DNA from: Christensenella sp. UBA4379
GTDB taxonomy: Bacteria; Bacillota; Clostridia; Christensenellales; Aristaeellaceae
Assembly (NCBI GenBank): GCA_002391225.1
Contig: DGRV01000026.1
Coordinates: 24,734 to 58,827, forward strand
Reading direction: 5' to 3'
DNA length: 34,094 nt
Part shown: one piece after another, positions 1 through 7,245 of the stretch
Layout of the letters: every line of letters begins with the position of its first letter
Position numbering within the stretch: position 1 is the first letter of the stretch
Notes under the pieces: model-generated
What the model saw: the letters and a program-made list of their open reading frames with translations, nothing else
The model's database searches: none
Told to the model about the DNA's origin: nothing
Made by a program: the position numbers and the translations under genes

Positions 1-775
1 CGTAGCCGAAGGAGGGGTTGTTGTAATGGCTGCCGATCCTCGGGTCCAGGCACACGCCGTCGATGATGTTCCTGGTATTCAGCCCCTTCATTTCGGCGTA
101 GGTATCCAGCTCGTTAAAATAGGAAACGCGCAGGGCCAGGTAGGTGTTGGCGAACAGCTTGACCGCCTCGGCCTCGGTAAAGTCCATAAACAGGGTCGGG
201 ATGTTCTCCTTTTCCGCCCCCTCCTGGAGCAGGCGGGCAAAGACCTCCGCCGCCTCCCGCGTTCCCCCGTCGCAGCCGACGATGATCCGGGACGGGTACA
301 GGTTATCATACAGGGCCTTGCTCTCCCGCAGGAATTCGGGGCTGAAAAGGATCCGGTCCGTCCCGTACTTTTCCCGGACGTGGCGCGTATACCCGACCGG
401 GATCGTCGATTTGATCACCATGAAGGCGTCTGGGTTGACGCTTTGGACCAGCTCAATCACCGCTTCCACCGCGGAGCAGTCAAAAAAGTTCTGCTGCGGG
501 TCATAGTTCGTCGGCGCGGCGATGATCACGAAGTCCGCGTCCCGGTACGCCGCCGCCCCGTCCGTGGTGGCCCATAAATTCAGTTCCTTCTCGGCCAGGT
601 ATTTTTCGATATATTCATCCTGGATGGGGCTTTCCTTCCGGTTGATCAGCTCCACCTTCTCCGGGACGATGTCCACCGCCTTCACCTCATGGTGCTGGGC
701 CAGCAGCACGGCCATCGACAGGCCGACGTAGCCGGTGCCCGCCACGGCGATCTTCAGCTCCTCAAATTTCCGCAT
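1..775 (-). CDS. UDP-glucose 6-dehydrogenase family protein (C-terminus outside window)
   Basis: This is the first 258 residues of a nucleotide-sugar dehydrogenase; the gene runs off the left edge. The family oxidises the C6 hydroxyl of UDP-glucose, or a related sugar nucleotide, to the acid with two NAD+, supplying uronic acids for surface polysaccharides. The N-terminus has the Rossmann dinucleotide fold: strand IAVAGTGYVGLS with the GxGxxG pattern, then VKAVDIVPEKVELIN. The family motif KSTIPVGYT and the stretch FSPEFLRESKALYDNLYPSRIIVG follow, and near the edge FANTYLALRVSYFNELD, where the substrate-binding middle domain begins. The catalytic cysteine lies beyond the window. The ATG at 775 has a GGAGGAAAGGGAG ribosome site. 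UDP-glucose is the likeliest substrate, but ManNAc or GlcNAc dehydrogenases look similar over this part, so no symbol is given. Confidence 0.88.
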   Translation of the reverse strand, partial: MRKFEELKIAVAGTGYVGLSMAVLLAQHHEVKAVDIVPEKVELINRKESPIQDEYIEKYLAEKELNLWATTDGAAAYRDADFVIIAAPTNYDPQQNFFDCSAVEAVIELVQSVNPDAFMVIKSTIPVGYTRHVREKYGTDRILFSPEFLRESKALYDNLYPSRIIVGCDGGTREAAEVFARLLQEGAEKENIPTLFMDFTEAEAVKLFANTYLALRVSYFNELDTYAEMKGLNTRNIIDGVCLDPRIGSHYNNPSFGY

Positions 776-814
776 GGCTGTTTCTCCCTTTCCTCCACTT
801 TTCTTCGGCCTCCT

Positions 815-843
815 ATTGTATCATGGGTGAACCCCGTTTACAA
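815..843 (-). promoter_or_regulatory. Sigma-A-type promoter of the sugar dehydrogenase gene
   Basis: On the minus strand TTGTAA (838-843) and TACAAT (815-820) are separated by 17 bp and lie about 40 bp upstream of the ATG at 775. The spacer contains GGGT-TC-ACCC, a small inverted repeat that might be an operator. Predicted from consensus only. Confidence 0.6.
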
Positions 844-1026
844 TCTCCCCCGGCTTTTAAAAAACAGGCTCCCGAAAAGAAAGCCGTTATTTCAAAAAAA
901 GTTTTTGTTTTTTTCATCCCGCGCTGCCACCTCCCTCGGGACGCGCGTATCTACCAGTGCAGGCCGAAATGAGCCTGCTTCAAAACAGAAATTTTAGCGC
1001 GGCATGGACCGCGGGGAGGAAAAAAC

Positions 1027-1251
1027 ATGAGCATGATGCAGAGCCTGAGCCTGGAAGAGTTGGAACAGATCAACGGCGGCGCAGCAGACCCCATCGTCGA
1101 GTATACCGTCACCTGGGAAGACGCCAGCGGCAACAAGTATTCCTACACCGTCCGCAACGGCCAGCCCGTCCTGCCGGACCCCATCATCAGCCAGACCGTC
1201 ACCTGGCAAGACGGCAGCGGCACCACTCACTCCACCACGGTCAACAACTGA
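1027..1251 (+). CDS. Double-glycine-leader peptide with duplicated core (bacteriocin-like precursor)
   Basis: This 74-residue peptide starts with a short acidic leader, LSLEELEQINGG (residues 7-18). It matches the double-glycine leader pattern cut by C39-peptidase ABC exporters during secretion of class II bacteriocins and related peptides. Cleavage after G18 would release a 56-residue core without cysteines. The core is two 25-residue units, 20-44 and 50-74, both carrying D-P-I and TVTW followed by D, SG and TV-N; they are joined by GQPVL. The start has a GGGGAGG ribosome site and an intrinsic terminator follows, so it is a single-gene unit. No exporter, modification enzyme or immunity gene is in the window. 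A peptide signal or a secreted adhesive peptide are alternatives. The leader reading is good; antimicrobial activity is only inferred. Confidence 0.72.
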   Translation: MSMMQSLSLEELEQINGGAADPIVEYTVTWEDASGNKYSYTVRNGQPVLPDPIISQTVTWQDGSGTTHSTTVNN

Positions 1252-1272
1252 TTAAAAGACCATATACGACAG

Positions 1273-1299
1273 AAAAAAGCGGCTTCGGGCCGTTTTTTT
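1273..1299 (+). terminator. Intrinsic terminator after the GG-leader peptide gene
   Basis: A run of A, then GCGGC-TTCGG-GCCG and seven T, form a short stem with A-T extension and a U tail, 22 bp after the stop codon. Confidence 0.8.
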
Positions 1300-1329
1300 C
1301 ATTTGGAGGGATGGCGGATCGGGTTATTT

Positions 1330-1359
1330 TTGACACAGTTGCCGTATGGATGCTATACT
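1330..1359 (+). promoter_or_regulatory. Promoter of the UPF0597 gene
   Basis: TTGACA (1330-1335) and TATACT (1354-1359) are 18 bp apart, and TGC in front of the -10 box gives an extended -10. The promoter appears intact although the gene it serves is frameshifted. Confidence 0.7.
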
Positions 1360-1412
1360 GAAAAGAAGAGCAAATGACACGTATCCATTCATAAAACGCA
1401 GGGAGGCAGGGT

Positions 1413-2706
1413 ATGCAGCGATTGACCGAGCTGATCCGGAAAGACATGGTCCCGGCGCTGGGCGTGACGGAGCCCGGCGCCATCGCCTTTGCCGCGGCGA
1501 AATCCCGGAGCCTGGCAGGCGGTACGCTGACGCGCCTGACGGTATCCATGAACAGCGGGCTATATAAAAACGCCTATTCCTGCGGCATCCCGGGGGGCCG
1601 AAGAGGTGGGCGCGGTGTTCGCCGCCGCCCTGGGGTACGCGGCGGGAGATCCCGCCAAAGGCCTGGAAGCCCTCAGCTCCGTCACGGAAAGGGACCTGGA
1701 GACGGCCCGGAAAATCGTGTCGGCAGGCCTGGTCACCGTCAAAATGACGGAAATCAGCAGCCGGATCTTCCTGCTGGCAAAGCTGGAAACCACGTCGGGG
1801 ACAGCGGAGGTGGAGATCCGCGGCCGTCACAATCAGATCACACGGCTGGCCGTCAACGGGCGGGACATCCCCCTGAATGCCGGCGAAGCCGGACCGGCCC
1901 CGGAAGCGGAAGGAGAAGCGGAGGCCGCCCTGATCCGCTGGCTGACCCTCCGGGAAATGCTGGACTATGCGCTCCACGTGCCGGCGGAAGAAATCGGGTT
2001 CATCCGGGAGGCATTCCGGGTGAATATGGAGCTGTTTGAAGAGGGAAGAAGGAGTAAGAGGACCATCTTCCTCCAGCACCTGCTGAAGCAAAACGGAGGC
2101 TCCGTCTTTTCTGATAACGAAAGGCGGACGGCGTCCCTGCTGTGCAATGGGGCGATCGAGGCCCGGGTGCTGGGGCTCAGCAAACCGGCCATGAGCATCA
2201 CCGGCTCCGGCGCCCACGGCATCATGGCCACGATGCCGATTTACGCGGTCTGGAAGATCCGCGGCCTTACCGAGGAGGCCCTGCTGAGGGCCACCGCCCT
2301 GAGCTATCTGATCTGCATGTACATCAAGGCGTATTCCGGGCGGCTGTCCGCCCTGTGCGGCTGCGCCCTGGCCGGCAGCACGGGAGCGGCCTGCGGGCTG
2401 TGCCTGCTGAACGGAGGAGAAGAGGCCGCTATCGGCCGTGTGATCAGCAACATGGCCTCCAGCCTGACGGGCATGATCTGCGACGGCGGGAACCAGGGCT
2501 GCGTGATGAAGGGAATCGCCGCCTGCGACGCGGCCTTTGCGGCGGCCGAGCTGGCGCTGGACGGCGTGTGCGTAGACAGCGTGCACGGCATCAACGGCCA
2601 TACGCCGGAGGAAACCATGCGGAACATCGGCCGAATCGCTTCCCCCGGCATGACGGAAACAGAGCGGACCATTGTTGAAATTCAGGCGGAAAAGGATGTA
2701 CAATGA
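1413..2706 (+). pseudogene. UPF0597 / L-cysteine desulfidase-like protein, frameshifted
   Basis: Two reading frames together make one protein of about 430 residues of the UPF0597 (YhaM/CdsB) family, whose members split L-cysteine to pyruvate, sulfide and ammonia or act as serine dehydratase-like Fe-S enzymes. The first frame reads from the ATG at 1413 (GGGAGG ribosome site) to the run of six G at 1592-1597. Removing one G joins it to the second frame, which runs to 2706. The three Fe-S cysteines known in the archaeal enzyme are kept at corrected positions 315, 356 and 363 (41 and 7 apart, in SALCGC and MICDGGNQGC). The usual Cys in the N-terminal GCTEP motif is Val18 here (LGVTEP). As written, translation stops at 2039 after 208 residues. 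This could be a decaying gene, a slippage-controlled gene or an assembly error in the G run. Confidence 0.82.
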
Positions 2707-2785
2707 GGCGGGAATGAAGGAATTGAGCCTTATACCATCGTGAATCAGGACATGTAAGATTGAACAACACCATGAAAACTATAAG

Positions 2786-2838
2786 GAGCTGTGATACCCG
2801 GCATCTTTCAAATGCCGTCTTTCACAGCCCTTTCTTTT
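2786..2838 (+). terminator. Long hairpin terminator after the UPF0597 gene
   Basis: GCTGTGA pairs with TCACAGC, and inside it CGGCAT pairs with ATGCCG; a T-rich tail follows. It lies about 80 bp after the stop at 2706. Confidence 0.75.
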
Positions 2839-2947
2839 AGTCAACGACAGAAAAAACAGCTTGAAGCAACATCCAATCAGGTCAAATACTCTAAATCCTT
2901 ATTCTTGATAATATGCGATATTATATGATATCCCGGTCAACAAGATA

Positions 2948-4897
2948 TTAGGTAACTTCCTCATTTGCTTTTTTCCAACGATATGATGCTTTTGTTCCAA
3001 TTGTCCTTCGCTCAATTGCATCTTCAGATAACAATTTTTGGATAGCGCGATTAACGGTGGCTTCACTAAGGCTATGACATAAAGCAAGTATTTCAGCTCT
3101 AGATAACCATTTGTCTTGCTGCTGGATTAACTGGGCAACAAGATGCTGTTTGTCTTTCTTCGCAGCCATCGACCTTTTGCCGCACTTCATACATCCACGC
3201 CCATTGGTTCTGGAATATATAGCGGCTTTCCATTTATACCCGCAGATATGGCATTTCCATGCAACTACTTTGTTGCTCTGCACGGTATAGGAAGACGGTG
3301 GTAGAGGATTTTGCTCATAATCCCAATCAGCAAGTAATTCCGGCTTTAAAGTAGCTAGGTCACTTACACCGGGCCGGACAACTTTTCCAGCACATGCTGG
3401 GCATCCTGATCCTGCAGATCTGTCTGCAATACGAGCAGAGTAGTGATAACCACATACTTTGCAGATAAAGCTGGCTTTCTTGGCCGAGCGGTAGGAAACT
3501 TTGTTTGGAGGAAGGATATTTTCAAATTTGTCCCATTCTGCAGCAATGTCTGGCCGCATGGTCTGCAGATCGTTATATCCTTCCCTTACTTTTAGTCCTG
3601 AACAATATGGGCAGCCGTGTCCTGCTGTACGGTCAGCAATGGTTGCAAACCATCTGTTTCCACACTTAGAACAGTGCCAATGTACTTTAAATTCGCTCTT
3701 AGCTGAGATAGAGGCCGGGTTTAGTTTGCCATTTTTCTCAAAATCCCATTCAGGAATCAGTTCGGGACAGATGGCAGCAAAAGACTTTTCTGAGAGGGCG
3801 TCTCCATAGCAAGCCCGTATTTCAAGGAGGTCTCTGTCACTGTTGATGTCCGGGATTGTCAGCTTTGCTCCACTGTTATGCATGATGTGAACAAATATCT
3901 CATAAACGGCTTGATCCATGTAATGGTATCCCCGGTGTGTCGGCGAGACCTCTATCCGGATGCTACCGTCTTCCACTGCCTCTGAGCTGATGTCACGGAC
4001 ACGGATCAACAGAATGCCCTGATCTTTAATAAGCAGGCCTTTCTTCCTGTCTCTCTCTGGATCGGCATGCCAATGAATCCCATCGTATTCAACGCCAATC
4101 TTCAGACTGGGAATGTAGATGTCAATTTCTTCCCCATTGGGCATCCAATCTGGTCGGTAATTCATGGTGTCCGGATATACCTGTTTCAGGTAGAACAGAA
4201 TGATTTGTTCCGGGAGAGAAGAAGAAAAAATCCTTTTACATTTGGGGCATCCGGTGCCTGTGTTTCGGACTGAAATTGCTGCTGTCCATTGATGACCACA
4301 GGTGAAGCAAACCCAATGAACTCGCTTATCAGTGTGCGCGGTGACTTCTGATGGAAGTGAAGAATTCAATTCATAATCCCATTCTTTTGCCAGTAAAGGG
4401 TTTACTGTCTCGAGATCGTTGATTCCGGGGATGACTCTGACACCGGCACAAACTGGGCATCCTTGTCCTTGTTTCTGCGTTCTCTTGCAGACGGGCATCT
4501 CCCAGCTTGAACCGCATTTATTGCACAGCCACCAGGCTTTTGTTGCGGCATGCGCTGATACTATTTCGGGCGTAATATCACCGTTTTTTTCAGCATCCCA
4601 CTCTGCAGCAATCTCAGGATACAAATTTGCTAGGGTTTTCCCTTCGGCTATTTTTCTCTGATGGTTTTTTTCAGCTGCTCGTTTTCTGCCACAAACCGGG
4701 CACCCCTGCGGCTTTGATGTGCGACTATTGGGAGATGCTTTCCATCGATAGCCACATGTACTGCACTTCCACCAGTACAATCGATGGCTTCCTGCTGCTA
4801 TCTGATCCGGAGTAATCCCATTATTTTCAGGGATATCGAATTCTCTTGCAACGTTCGGGAAAGATTCCGCAAGGTATCTTGTTGGATTATGAGACAT
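2948..4897 (-). CDS. Six-zinc-ribbon protein with embedded Vsr/DUF559-like nuclease domain
   Basis: This 649-residue protein is built as three zinc-ribbon modules, a nuclease-like domain, three more modules and a C-terminal winged-helix segment. CxxC pairs lie at about 45-69, 125-150, 197-220, 409-432, 479-502 and 549-572. Each is preceded by a repeat like 'DL-T--P-LA-EWD-E-N', the pattern of 'probable zinc-ribbon' (DUF4379-type) repeats. Residues 228-345 read as a PD-(D/E)xK fold of the Vsr/DUF559 kind: EEIDIYIP (D259), then IGVEYDGIHWH (E270, D272) and K291 before ILLIRVRD. Residues 583-645 look like a winged helix (SRAEILAL, SEATVNRAIQKLL). The start at 4897 is preferred to the upstream ATG because AGGAGG sits 7 bp before it. 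The gene is AT-rich compared with its neighbours, which suggests transfer. It probably binds and cuts DNA; a defence or mobile-element role is inferred. Confidence 0.8.
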   Translation of the reverse strand: MSHNPTRYLAESFPNVAREFDIPENNGITPDQIAAGSHRLYWWKCSTCGYRWKASPNSRTSKPQGCPVCGRKRAAEKNHQRKIAEGKTLANLYPEIAAEWDAEKNGDITPEIVSAHAATKAWWLCNKCGSSWEMPVCKRTQKQGQGCPVCAGVRVIPGINDLETVNPLLAKEWDYELNSSLPSEVTAHTDKRVHWVCFTCGHQWTAAISVRNTGTGCPKCKRIFSSSLPEQIILFYLKQVYPDTMNYRPDWMPNGEEIDIYIPSLKIGVEYDGIHWHADPERDRKKGLLIKDQGILLIRVRDISSEAVEDGSIRIEVSPTHRGYHYMDQAVYEIFVHIMHNSGAKLTIPDINSDRDLLEIRACYGDALSEKSFAAICPELIPEWDFEKNGKLNPASISAKSEFKVHWHCSKCGNRWFATIADRTAGHGCPYCSGLKVREGYNDLQTMRPDIAAEWDKFENILPPNKVSYRSAKKASFICKVCGYHYSARIADRSAGSGCPACAGKVVRPGVSDLATLKPELLADWDYEQNPLPPSSYTVQSNKVVAWKCHICGYKWKAAIYSRTNGRGCMKCGKRSMAAKKDKQHLVAQLIQQQDKWLSRAEILALCHSLSEATVNRAIQKLLSEDAIERRTIGTKASYRWKKANEEVT

Positions 4898-5107
4898 AAA
4901 GGATCCTCCTATTAGCAAGATAAACATATCAGCCTATAATAAAGCTATACTTTTATACAAATAACTGAGAAAAAAGGAATTGATCATGTTTGAGTAATAT
5001 ATCTGATTTCAGCCAGCATTTCAGCTACCGATGGTGTTCCATTTATTCACTCCTTAATGCTGATAATTATAACTGTCCTGTTCCTTCAGCGTCAAGGAGG
5101 AAATCAC

Positions 5108-5323
5108 ATGGACGGAAAAATTGATTGGGAACTGGAGCTTGCAAGGCTGCACAAAGTAATTGCAGCAGCTGACGCGGTTGTGGCTGCGTTCCATAATCAA
5201 TTATTGGATGGTACGTACGAATGTAACGCGAACATTATTAAATGTCAGCCGATATTTGATGAGTATCTTTTCCAAGCTATCATAAACAGCGTTCAAGCTA
5301 CAATGAAGCTTGTGACAGAGTGA
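5108..5323 (+). CDS. Small hypothetical protein, 71 aa
   Basis: I do not recognise this protein. It starts at the ATG at 5108, which has AGGAGG 7 bp upstream; a longer in-frame start at 5057 lacks a ribosome site. The 71 residues look mainly helical (ELELARLHKVIAAADAVVAAFH, FDEYLFQAIINSV), with two cysteines and no signal peptide or membrane segment. It diverges from the zinc-ribbon nuclease gene across 210 bp of AT-rich DNA and shares its low GC content, so it may belong to the same acquired islet. A partner or antitoxin-like role is possible but nothing in the sequence shows it. Confidence 0.5.
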   Translation: MDGKIDWELELARLHKVIAAADAVVAAFHNQLLDGTYECNANIIKCQPIFDEYLFQAIINSVQATMKLVTE

Positions 5324-5569
5324 GAAGAAAAAGCCATGCAGGAGAGCGCCTTGATCATTCCTGATTTGACAAAGTCGATGGCCTGGGTACCTGAACAACA
5401 CCAGGGAAATAAGAAACTGAGTGAGAACTTTCCCTGCTTTTGTATGTGGTGATTTCGCGGGAAAAGTGAAGTGATCTCTTACACGCGCGAGTCTGAAAGG
5501 ATCAGCTTCTAGCCCTGTGTGGGTTTTGGTATCGGTTTTGGAGAGACGGAGGCCGGGAAAAGAGCGCAG
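5324..5569. other. Intergenic stretch without recognised feature
   Basis: I see no convincing reading frame or RNA here. The DNA is still AT-rich at its left end and returns towards the genome average near the tRNA. No integrase remnant was found. Confidence 0.4.
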
Positions 5570-5616
5570 AAAACAAAAACAAATCCCCCGATTTCTTTGT
5601 GAAATCAGGGGATTTT
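5570..5616 (-). terminator. Terminator of tRNA-Thr
   Basis: On the minus strand AAATCCCCTGATTTC pairs with GAAATCGGGGGATTT, with one imperfect position and a five-base loop, followed by GTTTTTGTTTT. It begins four bases after the tRNA CCA end. Confidence 0.85.
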
Positions 5617-5619
5617 GTC

Positions 5620-5695
<76 letters not shown>

Positions 5696-5707
5696 GACAA
5701 CGGTGTT

Positions 5708-5736
5708 ATATTAGCACTTTCTGCCGCGGTTGTCAA
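5708..5736 (-). promoter_or_regulatory. Promoter of tRNA-Thr
   Basis: On the minus strand a perfect TTGACA (5731-5736) and TAATAT (5708-5713) are 17 bp apart, ending 12 bp before the tRNA. The DNA upstream of the -35 is AT-rich, like an UP element. Confidence 0.88.
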
Positions 5737-5776
5737 TATTATTTTCAAACTTTTTTGAAAAACGGAAAAAAAGCAC

Positions 5777-5806
5777 TTGCGGGGCCGGGCGGAGCTGTGA
5801 TATAAT
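5777..5806 (+). promoter_or_regulatory. Promoter of rplS
   Basis: TTGCGG (5777-5782) and a perfect TATAAT (5801-5806) are 18 bp apart. Transcription would begin near 5813, just before the leader structure. Confidence 0.7.
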
Positions 5807-5820
5807 CAACTTTGTGTGAA

Positions 5821-5868
5821 ACGGACGGTCCGCTGCGGACGCACAACAGACCGATGGGTCTGGTCCGT
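5821..5868 (+). promoter_or_regulatory. rplS leader: three-way-junction RNA (L19 leader-like)
   Basis: The 5' UTR of rplS can fold into an outer stem ACGGAC (5821-5826) with GTCCGT (5863-5868). It encloses two hairpins: GTCCG-CTG-CGGAC (5828-5840) and CAGACC-GATG-GGTCTG (5847-5862). All helices are perfectly paired. A ribosomal protein L19 leader is known in Firmicutes rplS transcripts and is thought to mediate feedback by L19. The position fits, about 33 nt before the start codon, but I could not compare it with the family model. Confidence 0.68.
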
Positions 5869-5901
5869 ATGAACGTCTATGAGGGAAGGAGGAAACCAGA
5901 A

Positions 5902-6252
5902 ATGAGTGAAATTATCCGTTCTATCGAAAGGCAGCAGCTCCGTACCGATCTGCCTTCTTTCCGCGTCGGCGACACCCTGCGTGTGTTCGTCAAGGTTGTG
6001 GAAGGCAGCCGCGAACGTCTTCAGGCGTTCGAGGGTACCGTGATCGCCAAGCGCAACGGCTCCAGCCGGGAGACCTTTACGGTCCGCCGTGTTTCTTACG
6101 GCATCGGCGTGGAACGCACGTTCCCGCTGCATTCCCCCCGCGTCGACCATATCGACGTGATCCGCCGCGGCAAGGTCCGCCGCGCCAAGCTGTACTACCT
6201 GCGCAACGTGCAGGGCAAAGCAGCCAAGATCAAGGAAGCCGACCGCCGGTAA
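5902..6252 (+). CDS. rplS: 50S ribosomal protein L19
   Basis: This 116-residue protein is L19, which lies at the interface of the ribosomal subunits. Family landmarks are FRVGDTLRVFVKVVEG, ERLQAFEGTVIAKRNG, the stretch FTVRRVSYGIGVERTFPLHSP and the basic tail VRRGKVRRAKLYYLR-like segment at residues 89-106. The ATG at 5902 has AAGGAGG nine bases upstream; a longer frame from 5812 would translate the leader RNA and is not believed. In many Firmicutes rplS follows rimM and trmD; here it stands alone with its own promoter, leader and terminator, beside tRNA-Thr. Confidence 0.97.
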   Translation: MSEIIRSIERQQLRTDLPSFRVGDTLRVFVKVVEGSRERLQAFEGTVIAKRNGSSRETFTVRRVSYGIGVERTFPLHSPRVDHIDVIRRGKVRRAKLYYLRNVQGKAAKIKEADRR

Positions 6253-6270
6253 CAGCCGCCGCTTCCTTCC

Positions 6271-6305
6271 AGCCCGCCGCCGGGATTCCGGAGGCGGGCT
6301 TTCTG
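6271..6305 (+). terminator. Terminator after rplS
   Basis: AGCCCGCC pairs with GGCGGGCT around an inner CCGG/CCGG helix, then TTTCTGT. The stem is strong and the T tail short. The tail exists only in the rplS direction, so the convergent mscS gene has no obvious terminator of its own here. Confidence 0.65.
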
Positions 6306-6311
6306 TATCTC

Positions 6312-7139
6312 TCAGTCCGTGGTGACGACGGATACCGGGTCGGCCCACTCGATGCCGTGGTCCGCGAAGCTCTGATAGACCAGCTCGTTGAGCTTCTGCA
6401 GGGTCGGCCAGTAATCCCCCGAGGTCGTCCAGAGGAACACCTTGTAATTGACGTAGGTGCGGGCATAGCTGTCCACCACAACGTTGGGCGGGAAATCGGG
6501 CAGGAGGGTGGTGAGCTTTGAAACGGCTTCCATCAGGGCGCTCTTTACCTCGTCCGGGGAATGACGATAGGCCGCCGTGTAGACCTGGGCGATGCGGCGC
6601 TTCCCGCTGGAGGTGACGTTGGTCACCGGGGAGGTATACAGGGAGCTGTTCGGCAGATAGATCCTGGTGCCGTCCGGGGCGGTCAGCTCGGTGTACAGCA
6701 GGCCGATGTCCTGCACCGTGCCGGAGCCGGAGGAGGTCTGGATAAAATCCCCCACCTCGAACTGGCGGCCGGACACGAGGATCATACAGCCCGCGATGTT
6801 GGCCAGAACGCCCTGGAGGGCCAGGCTGATCGCCACGCCCAGGATGGAGAACAGGGCCACGAAGGTGGTGATCGGCACCCCGACGCTGTTGGCCGCCACC
6901 ATCAGGCTCAGCAGGATCAGCCCATAGCGCACCATGTTGATCAGCAGCGTGTGCAGGGATTTGTTGATCAGCTTCGAGCGGTTCAGAAACCGCCTGAACA
7001 GCTTGACGATAAAATGCGTCGCCACCAGCAGCACCAGCAACAGGCCCAGGGCGGTCAGCAGCTTGGCCGTGCCCGCGCTCTGGAGGATGCCGACGACCTG
7101 CTGCGCCTCTTCCGGCTTAATCAACGAGGACGGATCCAT
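6312..7139 (-). CDS. MscS-family small-conductance mechanosensitive channel
   Basis: This 275-residue membrane protein belongs to the MscS family, which opens under membrane tension to release solutes after osmotic downshock. Three membrane segments lie at about 27-46, 70-88 and 93-122. The last is the pore helix, with the small-residue pattern LGVAISLALQG followed by VLANIAGCMIL. It continues into the beta domain with FEVGDFI and a GTVQDIGLLYTEL stretch, and the C-terminal domain ends near 275, close to the size of E. coli MscS. The ATG at 7139 has GGGAGG 10 bases upstream. The gene diverges from the GH2 gene with overlapping promoters. The specific ion preference cannot be told. Confidence 0.93.
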   Translation of the reverse strand: MDPSSLIKPEEAQQVVGILQSAGTAKLLTALGLLLVLLVATHFIVKLFRRFLNRSKLINKSLHTLLINMVRYGLILLSLMVAANSVGVPITTFVALFSILGVAISLALQGVLANIAGCMILVSGRQFEVGDFIQTSSGSGTVQDIGLLYTELTAPDGTRIYLPNSSLYTSPVTNVTSSGKRRIAQVYTAAYRHSPDEVKSALMEAVSKLTTLLPDFPPNVVVDSYARTYVNYKVFLWTTSGDYWPTLQKLNELVYQSFADHGIEWADPVSVVTTD

Positions 7140-7159
7140 GAATTCTTTCCTCCCACGGC

Positions 7160-7193
7160 AAAATCATCTTACATGAAACAGTAAAATCATCTT
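7160..7193. repeat. Direct repeat AAAATCATCTT beside divergent promoters
   Basis: AAAATCATCTT occurs at 7160-7170 and again at 7183-7193, 23 bp apart. The second copy overlaps the -35 box of the GH2 promoter, and both lie in the mscS 5' UTR. The arrangement suits a regulator binding in tandem, but no partner is identified. Confidence 0.5.
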
Positions 7194-7220
7194 GATTATA
7201 GCATGGAAAATTGATAGAAT
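7192..7220 (+). promoter_or_regulatory. Promoter of the GH2-vanZ-like unit
   Basis: TTGATT (7192-7197) and TAGAAT (7215-7220) are 17 bp apart. The ATG at 7246 has GGGAGG upstream. The -35 overlaps the -10 of the opposite promoter. Confidence 0.65.
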
Positions 7221-7223
7221 CAA
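7195..7223 (-). promoter_or_regulatory. Promoter of mscS, superposed on the GH2 promoter
   Basis: On the minus strand TTGATT (7218-7223) and a perfect TATAAT (7195-7200) are 17 bp apart, with TGC giving an extended -10. It covers almost the same bases as the plus-strand promoter. Confidence 0.68.
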
Positions 7224-7245
7224 TAAAATGGGAGGGAGATCGGGC

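Noticed and set aside
2784..2800. GGAGCTGTGATACCCGG as a second attachment site matching the tRNA-Thr 3' end (GGAGCTGATGACCGG)
   Set aside because: The match needs gaps, and the bases belong to a perfect terminator hairpin.
5812..5901. A longer N-terminus for L19
   Set aside because: It would translate the structured leader, and the ATG at 5902 has the ribosome site and the family start.
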